Assembly (NCBI RefSeq): GCF_025370935.1
Contig: NC_133485.1
Coordinates: forward strand, 11,682,333-11,746,332
Length of the DNA stretch: 64,000 nt
Source: Choristoneura fumiferana
Taxonomy: Eukaryota > Arthropoda > Insecta > Lepidoptera > Tortricidae
Direction of reading: 5' to 3'
The notes beneath the pieces were generated by a model, which had not been told where the DNA came from, made no database searches, and was given only the letters and a program-made list of their open reading frames with translations. The stretch's first letter is position 1. Each line of letters starts with the position of its first letter. Both the position numbers and the translations under genes were made by a program. Positions 22,901 to 34,316 of the stretch are shown here, in pieces.

Positions 22901-25900
22901 TTGGAGGCCAGCTGAACGGCAAAAGCCTAAAAAACCAGAAGACAATTTGAAACCAGAAGGAGAATTCACGTCTCCTATAAAAGAAGAATGGAAGCCAGCG
23001 GAAAGAGCCATAGTTAAAAAACCTGAGGATAACTTGCGACCAGAAGGAGATTTCACTTCTAGAAGGACAACTGACTACACAATCGTCACTGGTGAAAGAG
23101 CTGAAATAATTCGACGTACCGACAACATTATTACTGAAGGAGAATTCACAGGTAATTTTTTTGTTTTAAGGCTTACACAGACTACGACACTTTATACGAT
23201 ACACGAAGTGTCACTATTTGAACGCGAGTGACACGCGCGTACCTACAGACAGAGATACTTCATGTCTACACTGAGTGAACCAAGTAAAGTGTCTTATCTA
23301 AACTTACCTGCATGGTTAATAGTATCTAACTGTTGTCCGGGTTTAGTAAGGACAAAATTTGATTATTGTTGCATCTCTTGAGTTGTGCATCATTCTTTCT
23401 TAATGTGCAAAGACCTATGTTAAATTCCATAAAACAATACTCAATCACGCACGGCTTATTCGTATATGTTTCACAGGCGTGTGTGGCGTGTTTAAGTAAA
23501 GTTAAAAATACTATTAAAATCTTTGAAGTTTTTAAAAGAAATGTGCATTTCCTTCCTAACTTATTTAAGTTTATTCTAAACTTAATAAAAACTTAATTTG
23601 TATTATCTTGTTTCAGATACAACCACATCGCGCACTGAATATACGGTGAAACCAGTAGAGAGACCAAAACAAGTCCGACGCAACACCTGGACCAAAATTG
23701 AGGGGGAAATGACAACAGATACCACCTCTAAATCAGAATACGTTGACTACACAGACATCGTTGAAAGGACTGTTATAGCTACAAAGAAAACTGATAACTT
23801 GATTCAAAAAGGCGAAATTGATTTCGTTACATCCAACCAAGAAGATTATACGCAGAAGGTCACTCCAGTCGAACGTCCACAAAGACGTCGAACCTGGACC
23901 AAAGAAGACTTTGAAAAGTTTTACTCGACTGATGTTTTGCAAAAAGTTACTACTTCCCAGGAAGAATACAGAACGTACGAAGAAACTGATATCAGGCAAC
24001 AGCAAATCATAAGGCGAGACAACCTACACATGGAAGGAGCTTTCGAAACCCACACTGTGTCTCATGATGCCTATCAGGGCACTGAACTCATTGACAGGCC
24101 AAAACAAAAGAAACCGATAGACAATCTCCGACCTGAGGGTGAATTTGAAACACCTAAACAAGACAAGTGGCGTCCTGCTGAACGCCGAGAACCAACCAAG
24201 CCCAAAGATAATTTAAAGCCCGAAGGAGATTTCGAGCAACCTAAGCATGATGAATGGCGTCCAGCTGAGAGGCAGACTCCTAAAAAGCCTCAGGACAACC
24301 TTAGACCAGAAGGCGAATTTGAATCTCCTAAACATGAAGAGTGGCGCCCAGCAGAAAGGTCTGAGGCTAAGAAACCGAAGGATAATCTTAAACCCGAAGG
24401 TGACTTCGAAAAACAAAAGCCTGATGAATGGCGGCCAGCAGAGCGCAGAGAGCCAACGAAGCCTAAAGATAATCTTAAGCCTGAAGGCGACTTTGAAACT
24501 CAGAAGCCGGAAGAATGGCGCCCTGCTGAGCGCAGAGAACAAACCAAGCCCAGGGACAATTTAAAACCTGAAGGAGATTTCGAAAAACCGAAGCACGATG
24601 AATGGCGTCCAGCGGAAAGGCCTGAAGCCAAGAAACCGAGAGATAATCTTAAGCCCGAAGGTGACTTTGAAACCCAAAAGCCTGACCAATGGCGACCAGC
24701 CGAACGCAGAGAGCCAACCAAGCCTAAGGATAATCTTAAACCGGAAGGTGATTTTGAAACGCAGAAGCCGGAAGAATGGCGCCCTGCCGAACGTAGAGAG
24801 CAAACCAAGCCTAGAGACAATTTAAAACCTGAAGGTGAATTTGAGAAACCTAAGCATGATGAATGGCGTCCGGCTGAAAGGCAAACTCCAAAAAAACCTA
24901 AAGACAATCTCAGACCTGAAGGTGAGTTTGAGTCTCCAAAACACGAAGAGTGGCGTCCTGCAGAAAGGCCTGAAGCTAAAAAGCCAAAGGATAACCTTAA
25001 GCCCGAAGGCGACTTTGAAACTCAGAAGCCGGAGGAATGGCGCCCTGCTGAACGCAGAGAACAAACCAAGCCCAGGGATAATCTAAAACCTGAAGGTGAC
25101 TTTGAAACCCAAAAGCCTGACCAATGGCGACCAGCCGAACGCAGAGAGCCAAACAAGCCTAAGGATAATCTTAAACCGGAAGGTGATTTTGAAACGCAGA
25201 AGCCGGAAGAATGGCGCCCTGCCGAACGTAGAGAGCAAACCAAGCCTAGAGACAATTTAAAACCTGAAGGTGAATTTGAGAAACCTAAGCATGATGAATG
25301 GCGTCCGGCTGAAAGGCAAACTCCTAAAAAACCTGAAGATAATCTTAGACCCGAAGGTGAATTTGAGACTCCAAAACACGAAGAGTGGCGTCCAGCGGAA
25401 AGGCCTGAAGCTAGAAAGCCGAAGGATAATCTGAAACCTGAAGGTGATTTTGAAACTCAGAAGCCCGATCAATGGCGCCCAGCTGAACGTCGTGAGCCTA
25501 CAAAACCTAAAGATAACCTTAAACCAGAAGGTGACTTTGAAACCCAAAAGCCTGACCAATGGCGACCAGCCGAACGCAGAGAGCCAACCAAGCCTAAGGA
25601 TAACCTTAAACCTGAAGGCGAGTTCGAGAAACCCAAGCACGATGAATGGCGTCCAGCAGAACGGCCAGAAGCTAAGAAACCTAAAGATAATCTTAAACCT
25701 GAAGGTGATTTTGAAACCCAAAAGCCAGAACAATGGCGCCCAGCCGAACGCAGAGAACAAACCAAGCCCAAGGATAATTTGAAACCGGAAGGTGATTTCG
25801 AGACTCAGAAGCCCGACCAATGGCGTCCAGCTGAACGTCGTGAACCTACTAAGCCCAAGGACAACCTTAAACCTGAAGGTGACTTCGAGAAACCTAAGCA

Positions 25901-28900
25901 TGATGAATGGCGTCCGGCTGAGAGACAAACTCCTACAAAACCTCAGGATAATCTCAGACCAGAGGGTGAATTCGAATCTCCCAAACATGAACAGTGGCGA
26001 CCAGCTGAGAGGCCTGAAGCTAAAAAGCCGAAGGATAATCTCAAACCTGAGGGTGAATTTGAAACTCAGAAACCCGAGCAATGGCGTCCAGCTGAACGTC
26101 GTGAACCTACCAAGCCTAAGGATAATCTTAAACCTGAGGGCGACTTCGAGAAACCCAAGCACGATGAATGGCGTCCAGCTGAGAGGCAAACTCCTAAAAA
26201 ACCTCAGGATAATCTCAGACCAGAGGGTGAATTTGAATCTCCCAAACATGAAGAGTGGCGACCAGCAGAGAGGCCTGAAGCTAAAAAGCCGAAGGATAAT
26301 CTCAAACCTGAGGGTGACTTTGAAACTCAGAAGCCCGACCAATGGCGCCCAGCTGAACGTCGTGAACCTACCAAGCCTAAGGATAACCTTAAACCTGAAG
26401 GCGACTTCGAGAAACCCAAGCACGATGAATGGCGTCCAGCAGAACGGCCTGAAGCTAAGAAACCCAAAGATAATCTTAAACCTGAAGGTGATTTTGAAAC
26501 CCAAAAGCCAGAACAATGGCGCCCAGCCGAACGCAGAGAACAAACCAAGCCCAAAGATAATTTGAAGCCGGAAGGTGATTTTGAGACTCAGAAGCCCGAC
26601 CAATGGCGCCCAGCTGAACGTCGTGAACCTACTAAGCCCAAGGATAACCTAAAACCTGAAGGCGACTTTGAGAAACCTAAGCACGATGAATGGCGCCCGG
26701 CTGAAAGACAAACGCCTAAAAAACCTCAAGACAATCTCCGACCAGAAGGTGAATTTGAATCTCCGAAACATGAAGAATGGCGTCCAGCAGAGAGGCCTGA
26801 AGCTAAAAAGCCAAAAGACAATTTAAAGCCAGAAGGAGATTTTGAAACTCAGAAGCCTGATCAATGGCGCCCAGCTGAACGTCGGGAACCTACCAAGCCT
26901 AAAGATAATCTCAAACCTGAAGGCGACTTCGAGAAACCAAAGCACGATGAATGGCGTCCAGCTGAGAGGCAAACTCCTAAAAAACCTCAGGATAATCTCA
27001 GACCAGAGGGTGAATTCGAATCTCCCAAACATGAAGAGTGGCGACCAGCAGAGAGGCCTGAAGCTAAAAAGCCGAAAGACAATCTAAAGCCTGAAGGAGA
27101 TTTCGAAACTCAGAAGCCAGATCAATGGCGCCCAGCTGAACGTCGTGAACCTACCAAGCCTAAGGATAATCTTAAACCTGAAGGCGACTTTGAGAAACCC
27201 AAGCACGATGAATGGCGTCCAGCTGAGAGGCAAACTCCTAAAAAACCTCAGGATAATCTCAGACCGGAGGGTGAATTTGAGTCCCCCAAACATGAGGAGT
27301 GGCGTCCAGCAGAAAGGCCTGAAGCTAAGAAACCTAAAGACAATCTTAAACCTGAAGGTGATTTTGAAGCTCAAAAGCCGGAACAATGGCGCCCAGCCGA
27401 ACGCAGAGAACAAACTAAGCCCAAGGATAATCTCAAGCCCGAAGGTGACTTTGCAAAGCCAAAACATGATGAATGGCGGCCCGCTGAAAGGCAAACTCCT
27501 AAAAAACCACAAGACAACCTTAAACCAGAAGGTGAATTTGAATCTCCCAAACAAGATGAGTGGCGTCCGGCAGAACGGCCTGAAGTTAGAAAGCCAAAGG
27601 ATAACCTCAAACCTGAAGGTGATTTCGAAAAACAGAAACCTGATCATTGGCGACCAGCTGAACGTCGCGAACCTACTAAGCCCAAAGATAACCTTAAACC
27701 TGAAGGCGATTTTGAAACGCAAAAGCCTGATCAATGGCGTCCTGCTGAACGCCGCGAACCAACTAAGCCCAAGGACAATCTAAAACCAGAAGGTGAATTC
27801 GAAAAACCCAAGCTGGACGATTGGCGTCCGGCAGAGAGGCAAACTCCTAAGAAACCACAAGATAATCTTAAACCTGAAGGGGAATTTGAAAAACCAAAAC
27901 ATGACGAATGGCGGCCGGCTGAAAAACAAACACCTAAGAAGCCTCAGGACAATTTGCGTCCTGAAGGTGAGTTTGAAACGCCAAAGCCAGATAAGTGGCG
28001 TCCAGCTGAAAGACCTGAAGCTAAGAAGCCAAAAGATAATCTAAAACCTGAAGGTGACTTCCAAACTCAGAAGCCTGACCAGTGGCTACCGGCAGAACGT
28101 CGCGAACCAACTAAGCCCAAGGACAATTTGAAGCCAGAAGGTGAATTTGAAAAACCTAAACATGAAGAGTGGCGTCCAGCTGAAAGGCTAACCCAAAAGA
28201 AGCCCCAAGACAATTTACATCCCGAAGGAGATTTCCAGAAACCAAAACACGAGCAGTGGCGCCCGGCAGAGAGACAAACTCCTAAAAAGCCACAAGACAA
28301 CCTCAAGCCCGAAGGAAAATTCGATCGACCTGACAAACCAAAACCTTTACCTGCTGGAGAAAGGCCAATTCAAAAGAAGCCTGAGGACAACTTAAAACCT
28401 GAGGGCGACATGGACGTTGTGCGACGTACTGATTATACAGCAACCAGAGGCGACCGCGTTGACGTGGTGAAACACGAAGATCACCTTAAAATGGAAGGAA
28501 AGATTGATGTTCATCGTTCCAGGGACGATTATAAGCGTATTGAAAAAACTGAAAAAGTGGTCATCACAAAACATGAGGATAACTTGAGAACAGAAGGTGA
28601 ATTCATTGATCTCCAGGTTAGAAATGATTACAGTGCAACTAAAGGAGAAAGAGCTGTAGTCGTTAAGCCTCAGGATAATTTGAAACCTGACGGTGTATTC
28701 TACAGACCAGAAACTGTACCGTCTCAGCCAGCAGAAAAGCGTAAACCTTTCAAATATGTTGACAATATTACGATTGATAAAGAAACTGACATAAGACGTC
28801 TACAAAATATAGAACGAGTTGACATAATTCGCCGTGAAGATAACTTGAAAATAGAAGGCGAGTTTATTGATCTGAAACAGCGAAATGATTACCAAGTACT

Positions 28901-31900
28901 GAAAGGAGAACGTACTGCAGTAGTGAAACATGAAGACAATTTAAAAATGGAAGGAACAATGGAAAACACTCGATCGTCAGATACTTATCGTTTGGTCAAA
29001 GGCCAAAGAGTCAAATTGACACGTAGAGAAGATAATCTCAAAATCGAAGGTGTATTCGAAGATCATTCTCGTAGAAACGATTATAGTGTAACAAAAGGTG
29101 AAAGGTCTGCTATTATTTACCATCCCGATAATCTCAAACCTGAAGGGACATTTGAAAAGAGGCCTATCCAAGAACCAGTAACTGGCGAAAAACGAACGCC
29201 AATAAAGAACACAGATAATTTGAAACCAGAAGGCGACTTCCATAGACCTTCGAAACCAAAATGGGAATCCGCAGAAAGGCCAGATTTAGTCAAACCTAGT
29301 GACAATCTACATCCTGATGGAGAGTTTGACCGGCCAAGTAAAACGAAATGGGTTCCAGGAGATAGGCCCGATCAAGTTAGACCTGTTGATAATTTGCACC
29401 CTGAAGGTAACTTTCAGGATAAGCCAAAAGATAGTTGGCAACCTGGTGAAATACCATCGCAAGTCCGGCCAAAGGACAACTTAAAACCAGAAGGTGACTT
29501 TAACAGACCAGAGCGAACAAAATGGCAACCTGGAGACAGACCGGATCAAGTTAGACCAGTCGATAATTTACATCCAGAAGGCAAATTCCAAGACAAACCT
29601 AAAGACCGCTGGCAGCCTGGTGAGACTCCATCACAAGTTCGACCAAAGGACAACTTGAAACCGGAAGGTGACTTCGATCGACCACAGCGAACAAAATGGC
29701 AACCTGGAGACAGACCGGATCAAGTTAGACCAGTCGATAATTTACATCCAGAAGGCAAATTCCAAGACAAACCTAAAGACCGCTGGCAGCCTGGTGAGAC
29801 TCCATCACAAGTTCGACCAAAGGACAACTTGAAACCGGAAGGTGACTTCGATCGACCACAGCGAACAAAATGGCAACCTGGAGACAGACCGGATCAAGTT
29901 AGACCAGTCGATAATTTACATCCAGAAGGCAAATTCCAAGACAAACCTAAGGACCACTGGCAACCTGGTGAAACTCTATCACAGGTTCGTCCAAAAGATA
30001 ATTTGAAGCCTGAAGGTGAATTTGATCGTTCAGAACGACCAAAGTGGCAAATTGGTGAAAGACCAAATGCAATCAAACCAAAGGATAATTTACGTCTTGA
30101 AGGTGACCATCCCCGAAATGACAAGTTGGATTCATCAGAACGTGAACGTCATACTAACAGACAAGTAGATGTAACAGATAAGTCCAGTTCTGTCCAAATA
30201 AATGATATTTCTAGAAAGACGACAGACTCTGTTACTGTGACTGGTCAAGATATCACCAGTGTCGACTCGAATCAAACAAATGTGATCAGACACGATACTG
30301 AAATACACCGCGATGATAGAACGCGAGGTACGATTGAAGAGACAAATCTGCAGAAATCAAGCTCCCACAGCGAACATTCAACAACCAGGCATATTCAATC
30401 AGGGACTCACGTAACTCATTCCACAGTAACTTCACAAAATGTAATAAATCAAGGGGAATCACAGAACAGTGTGGATAAAACAACTTACATACGCAAAGTT
30501 GATGGAGCCCAAGATCAAGCCGACAAAGATCGGTCTGTCACACGACATGTTGACAAGAACGCTAAGAATATCAAAAATATCCAGTCTTCGACAACTTCTA
30601 CCACTAAAACAATGAAACAAGTAACAGAAAAGAAGCTCATTGGTGGAAAATGGGTAACAGTAACACGAAACGTGGAAACTAACATTACTGACGGAAAAAC
30701 AGGTGACAGACGGTCCGGCAAGAAACCAAAAGATAATTTGCATTTAGATGGTGATTTCGAAGGCCGTCCGCAAACTAAATGGCAACCAGGAGAAACTCCC
30801 GCTCAGGTTCGTCCAAAAGATAATTTACGACCTGAGGGAGACTTTGATCGGCCAGTGCGATCTGAATATCAAACAGGCGATAGACCAAGCCAGATAAGGC
30901 CTAAAGACAATTTACGGTCTGATGGCGAAAAGCATTCAGATAACGTACCGGGATCACAACGACCTAATGATTCGAAGTCTGACGGTAGTCCTCGCATGGA
31001 TAGTCCGTCAGATAGATCTAGATCCTCAAGGCCAAACGATAATCTTGTTTACACAAACGGTAATATTACACATGATGCTACATCGAGAACTCAGTCGCAA
31101 GACTTGGCCAGAAAAACAACTGTAACGAAATCACAAACTGGCGTGGATGATTACAGTACTCAAGCACGTGATTCACGTGTGCAAACTACTTCCAGCGGCA
31201 CTGAAATTCACCATGAAGGGCGGTCACAATCCACTCACACAGAGTCTCATACTAGTGTGCATAGTGGTGTTCACCGGTCCACCACGAAACATTCAACGTC
31301 GGGCTCTCAAATAACTCAAGTAACGTCCCAGAGTGGCGATCGCACGGGATCACAGCGAAATATCAGTCAATCATCGTCGCAAGACGTAACCGACAAATCA
31401 TCATCTCGAGCTGTATCTGACAGAAATAAAGTAGTCCAACATTCTAACTCACGAAACATTAAAAATGTGTCGTCTTCTTCGATCAACAAGACAATGAAGC
31501 AAGTTTCTGAGAAGAAACTAATAGCTGGCAAATGGGTGACTGTTACTCGCAATGTGGAAGTTAACACGACCTCCAGCGGTGGCGATATCAACAATCTCAA
31601 GGCCGAACAAGATAAGAATGCAGTTGATAAATCCGGCCAAAACAGACAAACCCGGGGTGATTCTAGTCAGAGAGTTGTTTTATCAGACGATCTGATAACA
31701 TCATCATCCGTACAACACGGAATAAATACAAACCAACGTACGGCCCATAGTCACACTCAACGTAATTCTTCGAATATTATGAATGTAACAAGGAGCAGCC
31801 AAGTTGATGAGAATACCTCGCGGGCGTCGCAGTCGACTCATCATGTTGTTGGAAGGAATCAGTTGAGTGACAGTGTTTCCAGAACCAGTGTCGAGTTCCA

Positions 31901-32603
31901 GAAAGCGTTGCACGGTGGTGATACTTCAACTCCTGTTGTCGATAATTCTAATCGTAGCGGGCATCATAAACGGACATCTGATTTAGTAACCGATTCGTCC
32001 AACGCAGTCCTTCATCGTAAAGGGATCTCTTCAGCTACTGAAGCTCAGCATTCTATAAGTTCTACGGCATCTGCGCAACGTAAGAGCATCGGGAATCTAT
32101 GCGATCGAGGCGAATACATCAATAACTCCACTCATAGCACTGACAGAAAGAGCATCAGTTCCATGCACCGATCAGCTCGCGACAACATGGCAGTCATTTC
32201 TCAACATACAGAAACGCATTCGCGTGGGCAATCAAGCAAGCGCGACGGGCAATCTACGCTGGTTGTCGAAAAACAACCACGAGTGACTGTGCGGGACAAT
32301 ATTCAGGTCGGAGGAGAGTTTTATGGGCGTTCTGAAGCCAACTCTTACGGCAACTTTTCACGCTCGGAGAATGTGCAGAAAGCACAACGCAGCGAGCGAG
32401 TAGAACGTACAGAGCGTGTGGTGCGCCACGGCACGACGTCTCACTTCGTGCTAGGCAATGACAACACTAGCTACAAACAAGAGTTTACTTCACACGTGCA
32501 CGGAACCTGCCCTGCTACGCTCATCGAAGCCCCACGGACCCCTTTCAAACATACTCGTGACACGCGTGAACATAAATTCTACTCGTCAAAAGCGACTCGA
32601 TAA
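19859..32603 (+). CDS. Giant tandem-repeat protein (DNLKPEG repeat), ~3,825 aa, three coding exons
   Basis: Joined exons 19859-19917, 20720-23151 and 23617-32603 give an open frame of 3,826 codons including the stop. The introns are GT-AG and the phases agree (2, then 1). The protein has four parts. Residues 1-25 are cysteine-rich (Cys 13, 15, 18, 24). From about residue 69 to 3000 there are about 100 units of ~29 residues with core D-N-L-(K/R/H)-P-E-G-(D/E)-F...W-(R/Q)-P-(A/G)-(E/D)-R. Within this run are variant units with 'DYxxxKGERxxVVKxEDNLK'. A Ser/Thr/His/Gln-rich tail contains two copies of KTMKQVxEKKLIxGKW then VTVTRNVE, near residues 3165 and 3460. The composition is highly charged (K, E, P, R, D) with very few hydrophobic residues, predicting an extended disordered or elastic protein, probably intracellular because no convincing signal peptide or membrane span is seen. 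PEVK-like structural or microtubule/cytoskeleton-associated roles are guesses. I do not recognise the family. Confidence 0.85.
20201..20303. repeat. Hairpin MITE in intron 1
   Basis: The ends AAGCCGAGTTTAGACTTGTA and TTGCAAGTCTAAACTCGGCT pair over about 35 bp, then continue AGAAAAATAGTGCA / TGCACGATTTTTCT. AACCAT follows the right end and also precedes the left end, a possible short target duplication. Confidence 0.75.
20385..20560 (-). repeat. SINE-like repeat, reverse orientation, diverged
   Basis: In reverse it matches the body and tail of the 11983-12290 repeat. Shared points are the CTTCCTCTCAT...GGCTGTAGTTTCCGCG block and GCAGGTGCGTTCAGGTTTCC then TCACGATC. A related B-box-like stretch, GCTTGGGCTCAAATCC, is nearby at 20610. 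Confidence 0.55.
20720..23151 (+). CDS. Coding exon 2 of the giant repeat protein (27 repeat cores)
   Basis: The acceptor is TTTGTTTTCAG|G. The exon encodes RHRCPHNDAPEPLFDVAQTT and then an array with 27 countable DNL-EG cores from HEDHLRLEGDF to TDNIITEGEF. Early units carry 'RPEEWRPGDRAP', later ones 'KPDQWRPAERREP'. The donor is TTCACAG|GTAATT. Long antisense open frames (for example 20658-21530) exist only because the repeated codons also leave the other strand free of stops. Confidence 0.9.
23152..23616 (+). other. Intron 2 of the giant repeat gene
   Basis: 465 bp, GT-AG. No repeat or RNA seen. Both flanking frames run some way into it by chance. Confidence 0.8.
23617..32603 (+). CDS. 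Coding exon 3 of the giant repeat protein (terminal exon)
   Basis: The acceptor is TCTTGTTTCAG|AT, and the split codon G|AT gives Asp. This ~9-kb single exon holds diverged units at 23.6-24.1 kb and a highly homogenised array at 24.1-28.4 kb. The array has a three-unit, ~261-bp higher-order pattern: ETQKPDQW / EKPKHDEW / ESPKHEEW. Diverged KGER-type units follow at 28.4-29.1 kb, a second array based on a 174-bp two-unit repeat at 29.3-30.1 kb, and then the Ser/Thr-rich tail. The stop TAA is at 32601-32603. Confidence 0.93.
29516..29863 (+). repeat. Exact 174-bp tandem duplication inside the coding repeat
   Basis: Positions 29516-29689 and 29690-29863 read identically, each beginning AACAAAATGGCAACCTGGAG. 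A third unit starts at 29864 and diverges only toward its end (GACCACTGG instead of GACCGCTGG). Each unit encodes 58 residues, that is two 29-residue repeats. Confidence 0.85.
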
Positions 32604-32880
32604 AATTCCTATGATAACCCAATATATTTTCAGTTTATTCATTCCTTTCGACTGTGCCTTATTAGAGCTTGTTTATTTAAGTTAGTATTAAACTAAAGCA
32701 TAATTATATTTTTTGTAACGCAATCTAACATCGCTAGTCTCGTATAATTTTAATACGTCCGCTTTCAATGCATTATAATCATTATTAATTAACAAATTGT
32801 AGCAGATGTGAAAGAAGATATTTATCATTGTTTATTATAATAATGTCAAACATTGCCATGTAGTAAATTTAATATTAAAA
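32604..32880 (+). terminator. Probable 3' UTR with ATTAAA polyadenylation signals
   Basis: AT-rich sequence after the stop has no AATAAA but two ATTAAA variants, at 32687-32692 and 32874-32879. Which is used cannot be told by eye. Confidence 0.4.
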
Positions 32881-33054
32881 GTGAGAGTTTTATTTATTTT
32901 CCCTTTTGGATGTCAGATTGATCTGAAACACAGATATTTCAAGCTAAGACCAGATGAGACCGTTTTGCTACTAACTAAATTAAATACATTTACCTTCAGT
33001 CTTATTAATTCGGTATGTAAGGGAATACCTCTTACTGCTAAATTATTAGCCATT

Positions 33055-33640
33055 TTTAACCGACTTTAAAAAAGGAGGAGGTTCTATGTTCCAATGTTTG
33101 TTTTTTTTTATGTAGGTTCACCGACTACTCAGTGAACCGATTTTCAAAATTATTTTTTTATTCGAGTACTCTTCCGAGGTGGTCCCACTGTCACCAAGTC
33201 AAGATCTGATGATGGGGTCCTAGGGAAATCGAGGGCAAACCTCAAATTTTACAGGCACACCTATGGCGATTTTGGCATTAAGCATTTACACTCGGAAAGT
33301 AAAACAAACTGGACCTGATGAAGAAGACCGTAGATGACCAATGGAACTCGTCAAAGCTAAGTAATGCTCGCTCGTCTATAAACGATCATGCTTAATATAC
33401 CTAGATAAGCGACTAAGAAGAAGCTTTAAGTTAACGATTCTTTCGTACTTATCTGATGCTGAAGCCGGAAGGTAACTCAGCACGAGCCAGCAGGAGTGGG
33501 ACAATAGTCGTCAACCTCACCTACATACTATAGGTTTCAATCCCTCCTGCTGGGTCGTGCTGAGTCACCGACTTTGAGCCTAGATGTGGCCTAGAGAAAT
33601 ATTTTCAAGGGTTTTGTAGTCGGTTCCATTTTTTGTTATT
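33055..33640. repeat. Dispersed repeat with ACCGACTT ends
   Basis: Begins TTTTTAACCGACTTTAAAAA then AGGAGGAGGTTCT, a start very common in lepidopteran genomes, and ends GGGTTTTGTAGTCGGTTCC. The ACCGACTT/AGTCGGT ends are inverted. It carries no coding frame and contains a nested hairpin element at 33470-33572. Confidence 0.6.
33470..33572. repeat. Nested hairpin element (CTCAGCACGAGCCAGCAGGA)
   Basis: AACTCAGCACGAGCCAGCAG near the left end pairs with CTGCTGGGTCGTGCTGAGTC at the right end. A related copy at 53200-53283 has the same left arm and interior (ACAATAGTCGTC, ACCTCACCTACATA). Confidence 0.75.
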
Positions 33641-33995
33641 AATTTATTATTATTTTGGAGTAGGTTTTACTTTTTTTGCTAAAATAGTTCTTTATAGATG
33701 TCAGGAGTACTGAGTGAACGTCGTTACGAAATGTTATTATCTCAAAAAAAGATAAGATCTATGACAGTTTTGTCATTTTGGAACTAAGACAATTTCAGAT
33801 TGACTCAAAATACGTAATCTAAGAATATAAATATTTATACTTGGTTGTAGCGAAACGGTTACTACAAGATCATAAAAGTTACGTCAGTAACAAGAATATT
33901 AAATTAATCAGGACTAGTGGTCAGTTAATTGAAGCCAATTTCAACCATGATAGCATCATTGTTACGTTGTCTACTAGTTAGAAGAAGACAGTATG
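33641..33995. other. Gene-free stretch
   Basis: AT-rich, no feature seen apart from possible 3' UTR of the minus-strand gene ending at 34317. Confidence 0.35.
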
Positions 33996-34130
33996 TGCAG
34001 TCACCAGCACCAATATCTGACACAACAAGCGTGCATAAATATCTGATAAGACTATTTCTAGGGCCGGAAAGACGTGTCAGATATTTTTGCACGCTCAGCT
34101 GTGGCAGATATTAATGCTGGTGACTGTACT
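33996..34130. repeat. Family A inverted-repeat element
   Basis: Begins CAGTCACCAGCACCAATATC and ends ATTAATGCTGGTGACTG, with GGGCCGGAAAGACGTGTCAG centrally. It is a full-length match to the copies at 37294 and 57024. It sits just downstream of the stop of the secreted-protein gene and could lie in its 3' UTR. Confidence 0.85.
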
Positions 34131-34316
34131 GCAGAAATAAAACACACAAAAAAATCTTAAGAATATAATAACAAAGCTAAACCACATTTAGATAACAATA
34201 TTTCAACAGTGACATTGAAACTTAAAACCAAGTTCTAAAATAACCCATGTAAAGTAATTAAAACTATTTGTTCCTCAAACATTAAAACGCTTATGAAATA
34301 TTGAGTTACTTGCCTG

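Noticed and set aside
25792..26565. 257-codon plus-strand frame in +1 relative to the giant gene
   Set aside because: Out-of-frame shadow of the coding repeat, rich in N/L/K from the shifted reading of the same codons.
25257..26603. 448-codon minus-strand open frame opposite the giant repeat exon
   Set aside because: It repeats with the same 87-bp period as the sense repeat and exists because the repeated sense codons leave the antisense frame free of stops. No start context or independent composition.
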